Assembly (NCBI RefSeq): GCF_004216775.1 | Contig: NZ_SGXF01000001.1 | Location: forward strand, 298,828-362,827 | Source of the DNA: Cuneatibacter caecimuris | Lineage (GTDB): Bacteria > Bacillota > Clostridia > Lachnospirales > Lachnospiraceae | Direction of reading: 5' to 3' | Length of the DNA: 64,000 nucleotides | Shown here: piece after piece, positions 17,476 to 26,245 of the stretch | Position numbering within the stretch: position 1 is the first letter of the stretch | How the letters are laid out: each line of letters begins with the position of its first letter | Position numbers and translations under genes: made by a program | The notes under the pieces: model-generated | Seen by the model: only the letters and a program-made list of their open reading frames with translations | Databases searched by the model: none | Told to the model about the DNA's origin: nothing

Positions 17476-18957
17476 TTACAGAGTAACCCCCTGCTTGAAG
17501 ATTGCCATATCATGAAAGCCCGCCTGTTCTGACTTCACCTTCCTGCCGGAAGCCACTTCCAGAACAAAATCAAACAGGGCCTGGGCCATTTCCGCTTTGG
17601 TCTTATCCTCCACCATGCGACCGGCGTTAAAATCAATCCAGTTTTCCTTCTGTCCCGCCAGCCTGCTGTTGCTGGAAATTTTCACTGTTGGGACAGGGGA
17701 AGCGAAAGGCGTCCCCCTTCCGGTCGTGAACAGCACGATCTGCGCGCCGGAAATCGCCAGCGCGGTGGAGGCCACCAGATCATTGCCCGGAGCGCTCAGC
17801 AGGTTGAGCCCTCTATTCACCACAGGGCTTCCGTACTCCAGCACGCCCCGCACCAGTGCGCTGCCGGACTTCTGAGTGCAGCCCAGGGATTTGTCCTCAA
17901 GAGTGGTGATCCCGCCATTTTTATTCCCGGGCGACGGGTTCTCATAGATAGTCTGGTCATGACGTTTGAAATAATTTTTAAAATTGTTGATCAGGGCTAC
18001 TGTCTTGTCAAAAAGTTCCTGGTCAGCGCAGCGCTCCATCAGCAGCGTTTCCGCGCCGAACATCTCCGGCACCTCCGTCAGGATGGTTGTCCCTCCTCTT
18101 GCAATCAGCATATCCGAAAAGGCTCCCACCGTGGGGTTTGCCGTTATCCCGGAAAGTCCGTCGGAGCCGCCGCATTTCATGCCGATAACCAGTTCCGACG
18201 CATCGCAGGATTCCCTGGAAAATTCTGACGCATAATCCGCCAGCTCTTCCAGCAGCTCCATGCCGGCGCCCATCTCATCTTCCACATCCTGGCACTGCAG
18301 GAACTTCACCCGCTTCTCATCGTAATCTCCTATATATTCCTTCAGCACGCCGATGTTGCTGTTCTCACAGCCCAGCCCCAGCACCAGCACGCCGCCGGCA
18401 TTGGGATGGTTGACCAGGGCAGCCAGCAGCTTTCTGGTGTTCTCCTGGTCCTCCCCCATCTGAGAGCATCCGTAGGGGTGGGGAAATGCGACCACTTCCT
18501 CCACGGTTCCGCCCACATACTTCTGCGCCTGTCTTTCCAGCGCCTTGGCAATCGAATTCACGCATCCCACTGTTGGGATGATCCAGATTTCATTGCGCAC
18601 GCCCACTCTGCCTTTTTCTCTTCTGAATCCCTGAAAATAAACGTGTTCTGCAGGCTCCGGCTCAGCGCCTTTAGGATCGTATGTATATTCTAACAGGTCT
18701 CCCAGCCCGGTTTTCACATTGTGCACATGCACCCATGCGCCTTCCTCAATATTTTTTTTGGCGTAACCGATGCGGAATCCATATTTAATCACTTCTTTGC
18801 CCGCGGCAATGGGCTTCAGTGCAAACTTATGCCCCTGAGGGATATTCTCAGCCGCCGTCACGGCGATGCCGTCCACATCCAGCTCCCTTCCTTTTTCTAT
18901 AGGCTTCAAAGCAACCGCCACATTATCATTTTCATGAATCCTGATAAAGTCCTGCAT
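17476..18957 (-). CDS. uxaA: Altronate dehydratase
   Basis: A 493-aa UxaA/SAF-domain dehydratase. The N-terminal SAF domain begins IHENDNVAVALKPIEKG. The large C-terminal domain contains PHPYGCSQMGED and MKCGGSDGLSGITANP, the metal-site segments of the altronate/galactarate dehydratase family. The enzyme dehydrates D-altronate to 2-keto-3-deoxygluconate. The start at 18957 has GGAGGAG upstream; the frame extends to 19014 through the operator and is rejected. Transcription is from a promoter at 19041-19013 with a LacI-type operator directly downstream. Confidence 0.94.
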   Translation of the reverse strand: MQDFIRIHENDNVAVALKPIEKGRELDVDGIAVTAAENIPQGHKFALKPIAAGKEVIKYGFRIGYAKKNIEEGAWVHVHNVKTGLGDLLEYTYDPKGAEPEPAEHVYFQGFRREKGRVGVRNEIWIIPTVGCVNSIAKALERQAQKYVGGTVEEVVAFPHPYGCSQMGEDQENTRKLLAALVNHPNAGGVLVLGLGCENSNIGVLKEYIGDYDEKRVKFLQCQDVEDEMGAGMELLEELADYASEFSRESCDASELVIGMKCGGSDGLSGITANPTVGAFSDMLIARGGTTILTEVPEMFGAETLLMERCADQELFDKTVALINNFKNYFKRHDQTIYENPSPGNKNGGITTLEDKSLGCTQKSGSALVRGVLEYGSPVVNRGLNLLSAPGNDLVASTALAISGAQIVLFTTGRGTPFASPVPTVKISSNSRLAGQKENWIDFNAGRMVEDKTKAEMAQALFDFVLEVASGRKVKSEQAGFHDMAIFKQGVTL

Positions 18958-18992
18958 AATCTCCTCCATGATGGTAAAGCGCTTCCGCGCCG

Positions 18993-19012
18993 GAATGTAA
19001 GTGCTTACATTC
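18993..19012 (-). promoter_or_regulatory. LacI-type operator O1 at the uxaA promoter
   Basis: A perfect palindrome, GAATGTAAG-TG-CTTACATTC, begins right after the uxaA -10 box and so covers the transcription start. Its core TGTAAGTGCTTACA differs by one base from the second site at 19100-19113. The LacI-family gene between the sites is the obvious binder. Confidence 0.85.
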
Positions 19013-19041
19013 ATCTTAGCCGCCTTTCAGAAAAAAGTCAA
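19013..19041 (-). promoter_or_regulatory. uxaA promoter
   Basis: Minus-strand TTGACT (19041-19036), 17-nt spacer, TAAGAT (19018-19013). Operator O1 follows immediately. Confidence 0.75.
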
Positions 19042-19060
19042 TAAAAACTTTTGAAAGCAC

Positions 19061-19088
19061 TTGCCTTTTTTTCAGAATCAGATATAAT
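19061..19088 (+). promoter_or_regulatory. Promoter of the LacI regulator and uxaC
   Basis: TTGCCT (19061-19066), 16-nt spacer, TATAAT (19083-19088). Operator O2 begins 12 nt after the -10, covering the start of transcription. Confidence 0.75.
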
Positions 19089-19099
19089 AGAACTGAGGA

Positions 19100-19113
19100 T
19101 GTAAGCGCTTACA
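19100..19113 (+). promoter_or_regulatory. LacI-type operator O2
   Basis: TGTAAGCGCTTACA is a perfect 14-bp palindrome with the central CG typical of LacI/GalR-family operators. It lies just downstream of the regulator's own promoter and implies autoregulation. Confidence 0.85.
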
Positions 19114-19178
19114 GGCAGATACAGGCGTGAAGCTGCGGAAAATCCTGATTTCACTTGAGCGAACAGATGAGGTGGGAC

Positions 19179-20183
19179 ATGAATATCTATGATGTATCCA
19201 AGCAGGCGGGCGTTTCCATCGCCACTGTTTCAAGGGTAATCAACGGCAACCCGAACGTCAGCGACCGGACCCGCAAGAAGGTTCTGGCCGTTATGGAAGA
19301 ATTGGGTTATACCCCTAATGTTTTTGCCCGGGGACTGGGCCTGAATACGATGAAAACCATCGGCATCATGTGTTCCGATGCTTCTGACCTCTATCTGGCC
19401 AACGCCATTTCCTATCTGGAACGGGAGCTGCGCGCCAATGAATACGACGCAATCCTGTGCTGCACCGGCTATAATCTGGAGAACAAGAAAAAATACCTGG
19501 AATTACTGCTCTCCAAGCGCGTGGACGGCGTGATCATGGCTGGTTCCAAATTTATTGAATCCACCCGGGAAGATAACGAATACATCCTGAACGCCGCCAG
19601 ACAGGTGCCTGTGATGCTGGTTAACGGCCGTCTGGAAGGGAAAAATATATACAGCATCCTCTGTGATGATTATACCGCCGTATACCAGGCCGTCACAAAA
19701 CTGATCAGAAGCGGCCGCCGCCGTATTCTGTATCTCTATACCAGCGTCTCCTACAGCGGGAACAACAAGCGCCGGGGATACCAGAATGCCAGCATGGACG
19801 CAGGGTTAGGCAATCTGGAAAATATGATTTATCAATGCCCAAAAGACATAGCCTATTCCAGAGATCTGCTGTCCGACCTTTACAGGCAGGGCCTGAAATT
19901 TGACGCAGTCATGACTTCAGATGACACGCTGGCGGTAGGCGCGCTGAAATTTGCCGCTTCCGCAGGGCTGAAAGTCCCGGAAGACCTGAGCATCATCGGG
20001 TACAACAATTCCCTGCTCTCCCGGGCTTCAGAACCGGAGCTCACTTCTGTGGACACCAAGATCGAAGCGCTGTGCACCACTACCATCAGTACTCTCATGA
20101 GCGTTTTTAACGGCGGAAAAAATGTGCCCAACTGGATCACAATTTCCGCAGAGTTAATTAAACGATACACAACAGATTTTTAA
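19179..20183 (+). CDS. LacI-family regulator of hexuronate genes
   Basis: A 334-aa protein. The N-terminal helix-turn-helix is IYDVSKQAGVSIATVSRVIN with the hinge following. A periplasmic-binding-protein-like effector domain fills the rest. The start at 19179 is set by GAGGTGG upstream; a TTG start at 19155 is less likely. It sits between uxaA and uxaC with two matching operators in its upstream region, so it most likely represses the hexuronate genes and itself, and is released by a pathway intermediate. The ligand is not known. Confidence 0.92.
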   Translation: MNIYDVSKQAGVSIATVSRVINGNPNVSDRTRKKVLAVMEELGYTPNVFARGLGLNTMKTIGIMCSDASDLYLANAISYLERELRANEYDAILCCTGYNLENKKKYLELLLSKRVDGVIMAGSKFIESTREDNEYILNAARQVPVMLVNGRLEGKNIYSILCDDYTAVYQAVTKLIRSGRRRILYLYTSVSYSGNNKRRGYQNASMDAGLGNLENMIYQCPKDIAYSRDLLSDLYRQGLKFDAVMTSDDTLAVGALKFAASAGLKVPEDLSIIGYNNSLLSRASEPELTSVDTKIEALCTTTISTLMSVFNGGKNVPNWITISAELIKRYTTDF

Positions 20184-20208
20184 ATTTCAAAACAGGAGGA
20201 TTTTCATT

Positions 20209-21615
20209 ATGAAACAGTTTATGGACAAGGATTTTCTGTTATCCACCGAGACTGCGCAGGCTCTTTATCATGATATTGCCGCCAAGATGCCGGTTCTGGA
20301 TTATCACTGCCATATCAATCCAAAAGAAATCGCGGAAGACAGGAAATTCGAGAACATCACACAGGTTTGGCTGGGCGGGGACCATTACAAATGGCGCCAG
20401 ATGCGTTCCAACGGCGTGGATGAATACTATATCACCGGGGATGCTCCTGACAGAGAGAAGTTCCAGAAATGGGCGGAAACCCTGGAAAAGGCTATCGGCA
20501 ATCCGCTGTATCACTGGAGCCATCTGGAGCTGCAGCGCTATTTCGGTTACACAGGATATCTGAGCGGTGAAACTGCTGAAGAAGTATGGAATCTCTGCAA
20601 TGCCAAACTGCAGGAAGATTCCATGAGCGTGCGCAACCTGATCCGCCAGTCCAATGTAACGCTGATCTGCACCACCGACGACCCTGTTGACTCTCTGGAG
20701 TGGCATAAGAAGATCGCAGAGGATGAAACCTTTGACGTCCAGGTGCTTCCGGCGTGGAGGCCTGACAAGGCGATGAATATTGAAAAGCCTGATTATGCTG
20801 ATTATCTTGCTAAACTGTCTGAGGTAAGCGGTATTGAAGTCAACAGCTTTGCTTCCCTGAAGGCTGCCCTGCGCGCCCGTATGGATTTCTTCCAGAGCAT
20901 GGGCTGCAAGGTTTCCGACCACGCGCTGGAATATGTGATGTATGTGCCTGCTTCTGAAGAGGAAATCGAAGCCATTATGGCCAAGAGGCTTTCCGGACAG
21001 GCTGTAACAAAAGAGGAAGAGCTGAAATTCAAGACTGCCTTCATGCTGTATGTCAGCGAGCAGTATTTTGATCTGGGCTGGGCTATGCAGCTGCATTACG
21101 GCTGCAAGCGCGATAATAACACTTTTAAATTCGAAAAGCTGGGAGCGGACACCGGGTTCGACTGCATCAACAACTACGCGCCTTCCTCACAGATGGCCGA
21201 CCTGCTCAACGCCATGAACGCGAAGGATAAGATGCCCAAGACCATCCTCTATTCCCTGAACCCCAACGACAATGCTTCCATCGGCACCATCATCGGCTGT
21301 TTCCAGGATGCCTCCATGGTGGGCAAGATTCAGCAGGGTTCCGCATGGTGGTTTAATGACCACAAGACGGGAATGACAGAACAGATGATTTCTCTGGCAA
21401 ATCTTGGCCTGCTGGGCAACTTCATCGGTATGCTCACAGACTCAAGAAGCTTCCTGTCCTATACGCGTCATGAGTACTTCAGAAGAATCATGTGCGAACT
21501 GATCGGCGGCTGGGTGGAAAACGGCGAATATCCTAATGATAAGGTTGCTCTGACGAATATTGTGGAGGGCATTTGCTACAATAATGCTGTTCGGTATTTC
21601 GGGTTTGAGCTGTGA
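20209..21615 (+). CDS. uxaC: Glucuronate/galacturonate isomerase
   Basis: A 468-aa uronate isomerase of the amidohydrolase superfamily. It converts D-glucuronate to D-fructuronate and D-galacturonate to D-tagaturonate. It has the metal-site signature LDYHCHINPKEIAED near residue 34. The family length is about 465 aa. AGGAGG lies 10 nt before the ATG. It is 25 nt behind the LacI gene and should share its promoter. A strong terminator follows. Confidence 0.96.
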   Translation: MKQFMDKDFLLSTETAQALYHDIAAKMPVLDYHCHINPKEIAEDRKFENITQVWLGGDHYKWRQMRSNGVDEYYITGDAPDREKFQKWAETLEKAIGNPLYHWSHLELQRYFGYTGYLSGETAEEVWNLCNAKLQEDSMSVRNLIRQSNVTLICTTDDPVDSLEWHKKIAEDETFDVQVLPAWRPDKAMNIEKPDYADYLAKLSEVSGIEVNSFASLKAALRARMDFFQSMGCKVSDHALEYVMYVPASEEEIEAIMAKRLSGQAVTKEEELKFKTAFMLYVSEQYFDLGWAMQLHYGCKRDNNTFKFEKLGADTGFDCINNYAPSSQMADLLNAMNAKDKMPKTILYSLNPNDNASIGTIIGCFQDASMVGKIQQGSAWWFNDHKTGMTEQMISLANLGLLGNFIGMLTDSRSFLSYTRHEYFRRIMCELIGGWVENGEYPNDKVALTNIVEGICYNNAVRYFGFEL

Positions 21616-21626
21616 TATAGGAGAGG

Positions 21627-21663
21627 CAGAGGGCAGGAAATTTTCCTGGCCCTCTGTTTTTTT
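21627..21663 (+). terminator. uxaC terminator
   Basis: The stem CAGAGGGC-AGGAAAA / TTTTCCT-GGCCCTCTG is followed by TTTTTTT. It closes the lacI-uxaC transcript. Confidence 0.9.
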
Positions 21664-21664
21664 A

Positions 21665-21783
21665 TTGCATAGGAAACTGCGTTCCCTATGCAACAAAACC
21701 CTCCGGGGGATCGCACTGCGGCGTAAGGAATCACGTCGCTAAAGCGACACGCCGCAGGCGGAGATTCCCGCGAGCGGGATTCT
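21665..21783 (-). repeat. Multi-hairpin composite repeat, copy C
   Basis: The reverse complement of this stretch matches 63544-63674 over nearly its whole length. It contains an AATCCCG hairpin, a CTGCGGCGT...ACGCCGCAG stem enclosing GTCGCTTTAGCGAC, a CCCCCGGAGGG palindrome, and a hairpin around TTGCATAGGGAACGCAG. It lies directly after the uxaC terminator and just before hairpin repeat copy 3. The 332-nt gap 21616-21947 holds only these elements. Confidence 0.85.
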
Positions 21784-21821
21784 TTTTCATATTATGGGAA
21801 ACGTGGCTGGAGAGTCGCTAA

Positions 21822-21893
21822 GAGGCGGAAGAGAAAACTCCGGAGGCTCGATGCCTTACGGCAAATAGCCTCCTCCGTTTTTTCTTCCGCCTC
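21822..21893 (-). repeat. Long hairpin repeat, copy 3 (inverted)
   Basis: The arms start GAGGCGGAAGAGAA (from 21822) and end TTCTTCCGCCTC (to 21893). The loop CGATGCC-TTAC-GGCAAAT is the reverse complement of the loop of copies 1 and 2, with few changes. The middle of the stem is mismatched (TCCG against GGAG), so this copy is more decayed. Confidence 0.8.
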
Positions 21894-21947
21894 TCTGCCG
21901 CAGTTTTTTCTGGCTGGGGCTCCTCAGGGAATTAGGCTGGGGGATGC

Positions 21948-22568
21948 TCAGTCAAATAGGACTTTCCAGTCTTTTGTGCGGGATGCCTGAAAGCACATTC
22001 TGACCTGGTCTGGTGTGTTTTTTTCTTCTGCCAGGGGAGGCAGTTCTTCTTCGCTGAAATATCTGCTTTCGGTTGTCTCTATGTTTTCTGTAAATTCGCC
22101 GCCGATCAGGGAACACAGGACAAATATCTTGCAGACGCCGTATGCATATAAGGGCAGATTGTGTTTGGAGCGGTCCTGTACGGCGATAATTCCGTCGGCT
22201 GAAACGTCCAGACCCGACTCTTCTTTCACTTCTTTTACGGTGTTTTCTTTTACAGAGACGTTCACGTCCACCCATCCGCCGGGCAAGGCCCATCTTCCGT
22301 CGTTCTCTCTGACCAGCAGAATTTTGTCTTCCTGGAATACTGCGGCTCTTGTGTCAAGCTTCGGCGTTTGGTAGCCGGTTTCGCCGCAGAACAGATCCCG
22401 GACTTTTTCCGGGGATATTTCTGTTTTGTGGGCGATCATTTCAGCTGATATTTCTCTGAGGCGCTGATAACGTTCCAGGTCAAATTTGTCTCTGCCATAA
22501 GTAAGGCCTGCCTGGGCGATGCTCTGCAGTTCTACGGCCCACTGAAGCCATTTTTCATTTTTATCCAT
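21948..22568 (-). CDS. Nudix hydrolase with N-terminal helical domain
   Basis: A 206-aa protein. An N-terminal region of about 60 residues (LQSIAQAGLTYGRDKFDLERYQ) is the small domain found ahead of some Firmicutes Nudix enzymes. The Nudix box spans GWVDVNVSVKEN through KEVKEESGL. The first Glu of the canonical box is Val, but the REUxEE part that binds the metal is kept (KEVKEE). The substrate is probably a nucleoside-diphosphate derivative, unspecified. The start at 22568 has GGGTGGT upstream. It lies 16 nt after the DUF4003 gene. Confidence 0.85.
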   Translation of the reverse strand: MDKNEKWLQWAVELQSIAQAGLTYGRDKFDLERYQRLREISAEMIAHKTEISPEKVRDLFCGETGYQTPKLDTRAAVFQEDKILLVRENDGRWALPGGWVDVNVSVKENTVKEVKEESGLDVSADGIIAVQDRSKHNLPLYAYGVCKIFVLCSLIGGEFTENIETTESRYFSEEELPPLAEEKNTPDQVRMCFQASRTKDWKVLFD

Positions 22569-22584
22569 TTGCACCACCCGCATT

Positions 22585-23580
22585 TTATGAGGATGAATTT
22601 GAAGAAGCTGCCGCTGCTGCACAGGCGCTGGCCGTCGCTGCGCACACTGCTGCCTGCTGGGCGGCGATTAGAGAAAGGGCGCTGTTGATGGCGGCTGTCC
22701 GCAGTGATGCTCCGCCCTCTTCTGCGTATTCTCCTGATACTAACATCCCTGCGTACATCAGCCTCTGTTTGGATCCCACTCCGAAAGCGCCGAAGCCTTT
22801 CTGATCCTGCAGATACAGGTCTGCTTCTTCAATTTCTGATACCAGCGCCCTCTGGTCTGTCTCCAGCAGCCCTAACGCGCCGAGAGCCGGCAGCTCATAG
22901 CTGGTTCCGTAACGAAGCCCTCTTTCTTTCAGGGCCTCGAACAGCTCCACGGTCCTGCGGCATTTGCTCTCCGGCAGCTCTTCCCCCAACGCCAGCACAT
23001 GGCTCAGGGACTGCACTGCGTTGCCGGAAAAGAAGCTGGGTTTCAGGATTTCAAAGCATTTTTCAGCTTCTTTTACTCCGCGTTCTGCGCCTTTTTCCGA
23101 CATCGCCAGAAGCGCCGCAAAAGCGCAGTCCTCTCTGGAAGTCAAAAAACGGTGATCTTCTTTCATCAGCTCATATGCGCGCCTGGTTTTTTTCACGGCC
23201 GCTTCAAAACTCTCTGGTTCCGAATGTTCGGCAATCAGCAAAGCCGTTACAGCCAGATATTCAGAAGAAAAAAATTCTCTTCTGAGAAGCTCATAAATTT
23301 TCAGGCCGTTTTCCAGTTTCTGCTGCGGGCTTTCGCAGGCTGCCAGCAAAGAAATTACCGCAAGCCGCACTGTACCGCGAAAATTAGAAAAAGCGCTTGC
23401 CTTATCCCGGAGCATTTCTCTGCACCGCAGCATTTTATCCAAATCTGCTTCCTGCCCTTTTTCCGTGAAAATTATCGCGCTTAAGGGATACATATAAGCG
23501 CTCTCCCACCTAAACTGTTTTTTCACTGCCAGTCTGTTTCGGATAAACATTTCACAGCGTTTCTGCAATGATTCCTTCAT
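22585..23580 (-). CDS. DUF4003 family protein
   Basis: A 331-aa mostly helical protein without membrane segments until an Ala-rich tail of about 35 residues ending in a Ser/Asn run. Motifs such as RAYELMKEDHRFLTSREDCAF fit DUF4003, whose function is unknown. AGGAG lies before the ATG at 23580. The start lies inside the 3' end of the upstream GNAT gene (29-nt overlap), so translation is coupled. Confidence 0.75.
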   Translation of the reverse strand: MKESLQKRCEMFIRNRLAVKKQFRWESAYMYPLSAIIFTEKGQEADLDKMLRCREMLRDKASAFSNFRGTVRLAVISLLAACESPQQKLENGLKIYELLRREFFSSEYLAVTALLIAEHSEPESFEAAVKKTRRAYELMKEDHRFLTSREDCAFAALLAMSEKGAERGVKEAEKCFEILKPSFFSGNAVQSLSHVLALGEELPESKCRRTVELFEALKERGLRYGTSYELPALGALGLLETDQRALVSEIEEADLYLQDQKGFGAFGVGSKQRLMYAGMLVSGEYAEEGGASLRTAAINSALSLIAAQQAAVCAATASACAAAAASSNSSS

Positions 23581-24130
23581 CTTGCTCCTCTCCGCCGCTT
23601 TTCTGGAACTGCAGATGCTTTTCAAAAGCGATTCTCGGCGCTCCGTCCCGGCGCAGATGGATCACACCTCTGCGGCCATAGCCCTGCTTTTCCAGAAAGC
23701 GCTGCATGGATCTGTTGTCCTCATGAGTATCTATTCTGACCCAGGCCACTCTTTTTCCGGCAGCTTGCTCCTCCAGACCTTGAAAAATCCTTCCGGCCAG
23801 CCCGCAGCCCTTGCATTCGTTGTCCACAGCCACCCTGTGGATTGCGGCAAACGGTTCCGCACTGCTCCAGCTTCCGCCCTCAATCACATCATAGTCCGGT
23901 TCGCCGTCACAGGTTAGGATCGCCGTCCCCACGATCCTTCCTTCTGTTTCCAGCACATGGCTGTACCCCTTTATCACATCATCCCGGACCACAAACTCTT
24001 CCGGATACCCGTCCTGCCACTGATCGATCCCCTCCTGTTTAAAATAATCCTGCGCCTGATGATACAGGCGCAGGATCGCAGGAATATCTTCTTCTCGGGA
24101 CCGCCGCAGGGTATATTCAGCGGGCCGCAA
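23552..24130 (-). CDS. GNAT family N-acetyltransferase
   Basis: A 192-aa acetyltransferase. The N-terminal TLRRSREEDIPAILRLYHQA is the first beta-alpha unit. The acetyl-CoA loop is CKGCGLAGRIFQGLEE (near residue 110). The late strand WVRIDTHEDNRSMQRFLEK is typical of the family. The most likely start is TTG at 24130 with GAGGTGG upstream, overlapping the ridA stop by 14 nt. The substrate is unknown. Confidence 0.85.
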   Translation of the reverse strand: MRPAEYTLRRSREEDIPAILRLYHQAQDYFKQEGIDQWQDGYPEEFVVRDDVIKGYSHVLETEGRIVGTAILTCDGEPDYDVIEGGSWSSAEPFAAIHRVAVDNECKGCGLAGRIFQGLEEQAAGKRVAWVRIDTHEDNRSMQRFLEKQGYGRRGVIHLRRDGAPRIAFEKHLQFQKSGGEEQDEGIIAETL

Positions 24131-24488
24131 TGACTTCCACCTCTACCAGAGCCCCCTTGGGCAGCTCTTTCACTGCCACGCAGGAGCGGGCGGGGCAGCC
24201 GGTAAAATATTTTGCGTATACTTCATTAAAAGCGGCAAAGTCTTCCATATTGGCCAGGAAGCAGGTAGTCTTTACAGCATTTTCATAGCTGAGGCAGGAT
24301 TCTGCGAGCACAGCGCCCAGATTTTTCATCACCTGTTCCGCCTGCTCTTCAATCGTGTCTCCCACAATTGTTCCGGAAGCAGGGTCCAGAGGAATCTGCC
24401 CGGAAGTGAATACGAAGTCCTGAATGCGGATCGCCTGGGAATAGGGGCCGATTGCCGCAGGAGCCTTGGTCGTGCTGATTTTTTCCAT
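24117..24488 (-). CDS. ridA: RidA family enamine/imine deaminase
   Basis: A 123-aa YjgF/YER057c/UK114 protein. It carries AIGPYSQAI at the start, FTSGQIPLDPASG, and the C-terminal ARSCVAVKELPKGALVEVE with the arginine that binds the substrate carboxylate. RidA hydrolyses reactive enamines such as 2-aminoacrylate released by PLP dehydratases. The start at 24488 has GGAGGTG upstream. It heads a run of overlapping genes. Confidence 0.95.
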   Translation of the reverse strand: MEKISTTKAPAAIGPYSQAIRIQDFVFTSGQIPLDPASGTIVGDTIEEQAEQVMKNLGAVLAESCLSYENAVKTTCFLANMEDFAAFNEVYAKYFTGCPARSCVAVKELPKGALVEVEVIAAR

Positions 24489-24502
24489 GATTGGCACCTC
24501 CA

Positions 24503-25435
24503 TTAATACCGTTCTGTTTTATATGTTCCGGACGCATTCCGGTACATGGAGCGGATGGTAGAATAGCTGGCCACGGCCATCAGCACATAACCGATGAGCA
24601 GATCCCTGTAGAAAGCAATGCTCACTTCTGAATCTTCCAGGAAATCAGGAATAGACCGGAAAGCATCCGCAAATGTGATATTATATTCTGTGCTGAATAC
24701 ATCATAAATTTCCTTGGCCAGACAGAGCTGGTGCGCAAAAAACAGCATTACCACCGCAAGGACAACGGATATAATCATTCCCTTCAGGTCGATCTTGCCG
24801 CCCAGCATTTCATATCCCTTCAGAGCGCATACAGCGGCCACCAGTCCTGCAATGCCGGCGATATAGCCCAGCTGGTAGATCCCAAACCACAATACGCAGC
24901 CGATCAGGGAGCCCAGGAAAGCGCCTACCAGGCCTGTCACCAGATTTCCCTTGCGCGCCTTTTTCGCCTGGTGATTCTGTTCCAGATGAGCGGTCTTCTG
25001 CTCATAACAGGTATCACAGAGCATTGCAAATCTGCCGTTAATGCTGGACAGCCTGGGCGGAAAATCTGTTTCCCCACAGCAGCCGCAGCAGGGCCGGTAT
25101 CCCTGCATCGGAAGGTACGCCGTCATCCTGTCCAGAACTGCTCTGATTTCCTGCGCAAATTTCCCGATCAGGGGACCGCTGAACACAAATTCATTCTCCT
25201 GATATACCGCTTCCGTCACTTTGGCATATGTACTTTTTATCTCTGCCAGCAGGTCATTGCGCTGATTAATGGAATCAGATTCCGAAGTGGCAGCTACCGC
25301 CACCCGGTACTTTCTGCTGTTCGGGTCCAGGCTTACGGCCACGGGATACCCGGCCACAGTTCCCTGCAGCACATTTTTCGGATTTTCCGTCAGGTTATCC
25401 CTTCCGGCAATCTGCTCTTTCCATTGTTTTTTCAT
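24503..25435 (-). CDS. Membrane protein with Cys4 motif, unknown function
   Basis: A 310-aa protein not recognised as a named family. Residues 1-110 are soluble. A zinc-ribbon-like set of cysteines follows (CCGCCGE near 117, then CDTCYE near 143). Four hydrophobic helices cover about residues 165-300, with a glycine-rich first pair (GLVGAFLGSLIGCVLWFG). It may be a membrane sensor or scaffold. It lies between the YebC-type gene and ridA on the same strand. Confidence 0.6.
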   Translation of the reverse strand: MKKQWKEQIAGRDNLTENPKNVLQGTVAGYPVAVSLDPNSRKYRVAVAATSESDSINQRNDLLAEIKSTYAKVTEAVYQENEFVFSGPLIGKFAQEIRAVLDRMTAYLPMQGYRPCCGCCGETDFPPRLSSINGRFAMLCDTCYEQKTAHLEQNHQAKKARKGNLVTGLVGAFLGSLIGCVLWFGIYQLGYIAGIAGLVAAVCALKGYEMLGGKIDLKGMIISVVLAVVMLFFAHQLCLAKEIYDVFSTEYNITFADAFRSIPDFLEDSEVSIAFYRDLLIGYVLMAVASYSTIRSMYRNASGTYKTERY

Positions 25436-25459
25436 ACCTTCACTTCCTCCATCTGTAAT

Positions 25460-26188
25460 TTATTCGTCCCAGTTATGATAAACGTTCTGCACGTCATCAT
25501 CATCATCCAGCAGGTCCAGAATCCTGTTGATATTGCGCAGGTCCTGTTCCTCCGTCAGTTCCACCCAGGTCTGCGGAATCATTGTCACATCCGCCTGGGC
25601 CATAGCGATATTTTCCTTTTCCAGCGCTTCCCTCACCGCGCTGAAATCCTCGGGCGCCGTGATGATTTCATAGCTGTCCTCTTCCTCGGAAAAATCTTCC
25701 GCACCAGCGTCCAGCGCTGTCATCATCAGATCATCCGCCGCCAGGCCGCAGTCTTCTTTGGCGACAATAATCTGCCCTTTTTTGTCAAACATAAAAGACA
25801 CGCATCCGGGGGTTCCCACGTTTCCGCCGCCTTTTGTAAATGCGTTGCGTACATTGGAGGCTGTGCGGTTTTTATTATCCGTCAGCGTCTCCACGATAAT
25901 GGCTGTGCCGTTGGGCCCGTAGCCTTCGTAAACCATCACTTCATAATTTGCAGCATTTGCGTCTCCTGCCGCTTTTTTAATGCTCCTGTCAATGGTATCG
26001 TTGGGCATGTTATTGGATTTGGCCTTTGCAATCACATCCCTCAGTTTGCTGTTGTTCGCCGGATCTGCTCCGCCCTCTTTTACAGCTACCGCAATCTCAC
26101 GGCCGATTCTGGTAAAGATCTTTCCCTTTGCAGAATCGTTCTTTTCTTTCTTATGTTTAATATTAGCGAATTTGGAATGTCCTGACAT
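25460..26188 (-). CDS. yebC: YebC/PmpR family protein
   Basis: A 242-aa protein beginning [20 protein letters not shown], the invariant opening of the YebC family, followed by the three-lobed domain including [18 protein letters not shown]. Members act as transcription regulators or, as more recently reported, as ribosome-associated factors that ease translation of proline stretches. The acidic C-terminus ends in a DDDDD run. It is single copy in the window. Confidence 0.95.
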   Translation of the reverse strand: MSGHSKFANIKHKKEKNDSAKGKIFTRIGREIAVAVKEGGADPANNSKLRDVIAKAKSNNMPNDTIDRSIKKAAGDANAANYEVMVYEGYGPNGTAIIVETLTDNKNRTASNVRNAFTKGGGNVGTPGCVSFMFDKKGQIIVAKEDCGLAADDLMMTALDAGAEDFSEEEDSYEIITAPEDFSAVREALEKENIAMAQADVTMIPQTWVELTEEQDLRNINRILDLLDDDDDVQNVYHNWDE

Positions 26189-26245
26189 ACTGCTGCTCCT
26201 TTTCTTGCGTTTTTCTTACCAACGTTTTATTTTAGCATCTCTTTT

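Noticed and set aside
24731-26185. 484-codon open frame on the plus strand
   Set aside because: It runs antisense to the Cys4 membrane protein and yebC genes and has His/Gln-rich, non-protein-like composition.
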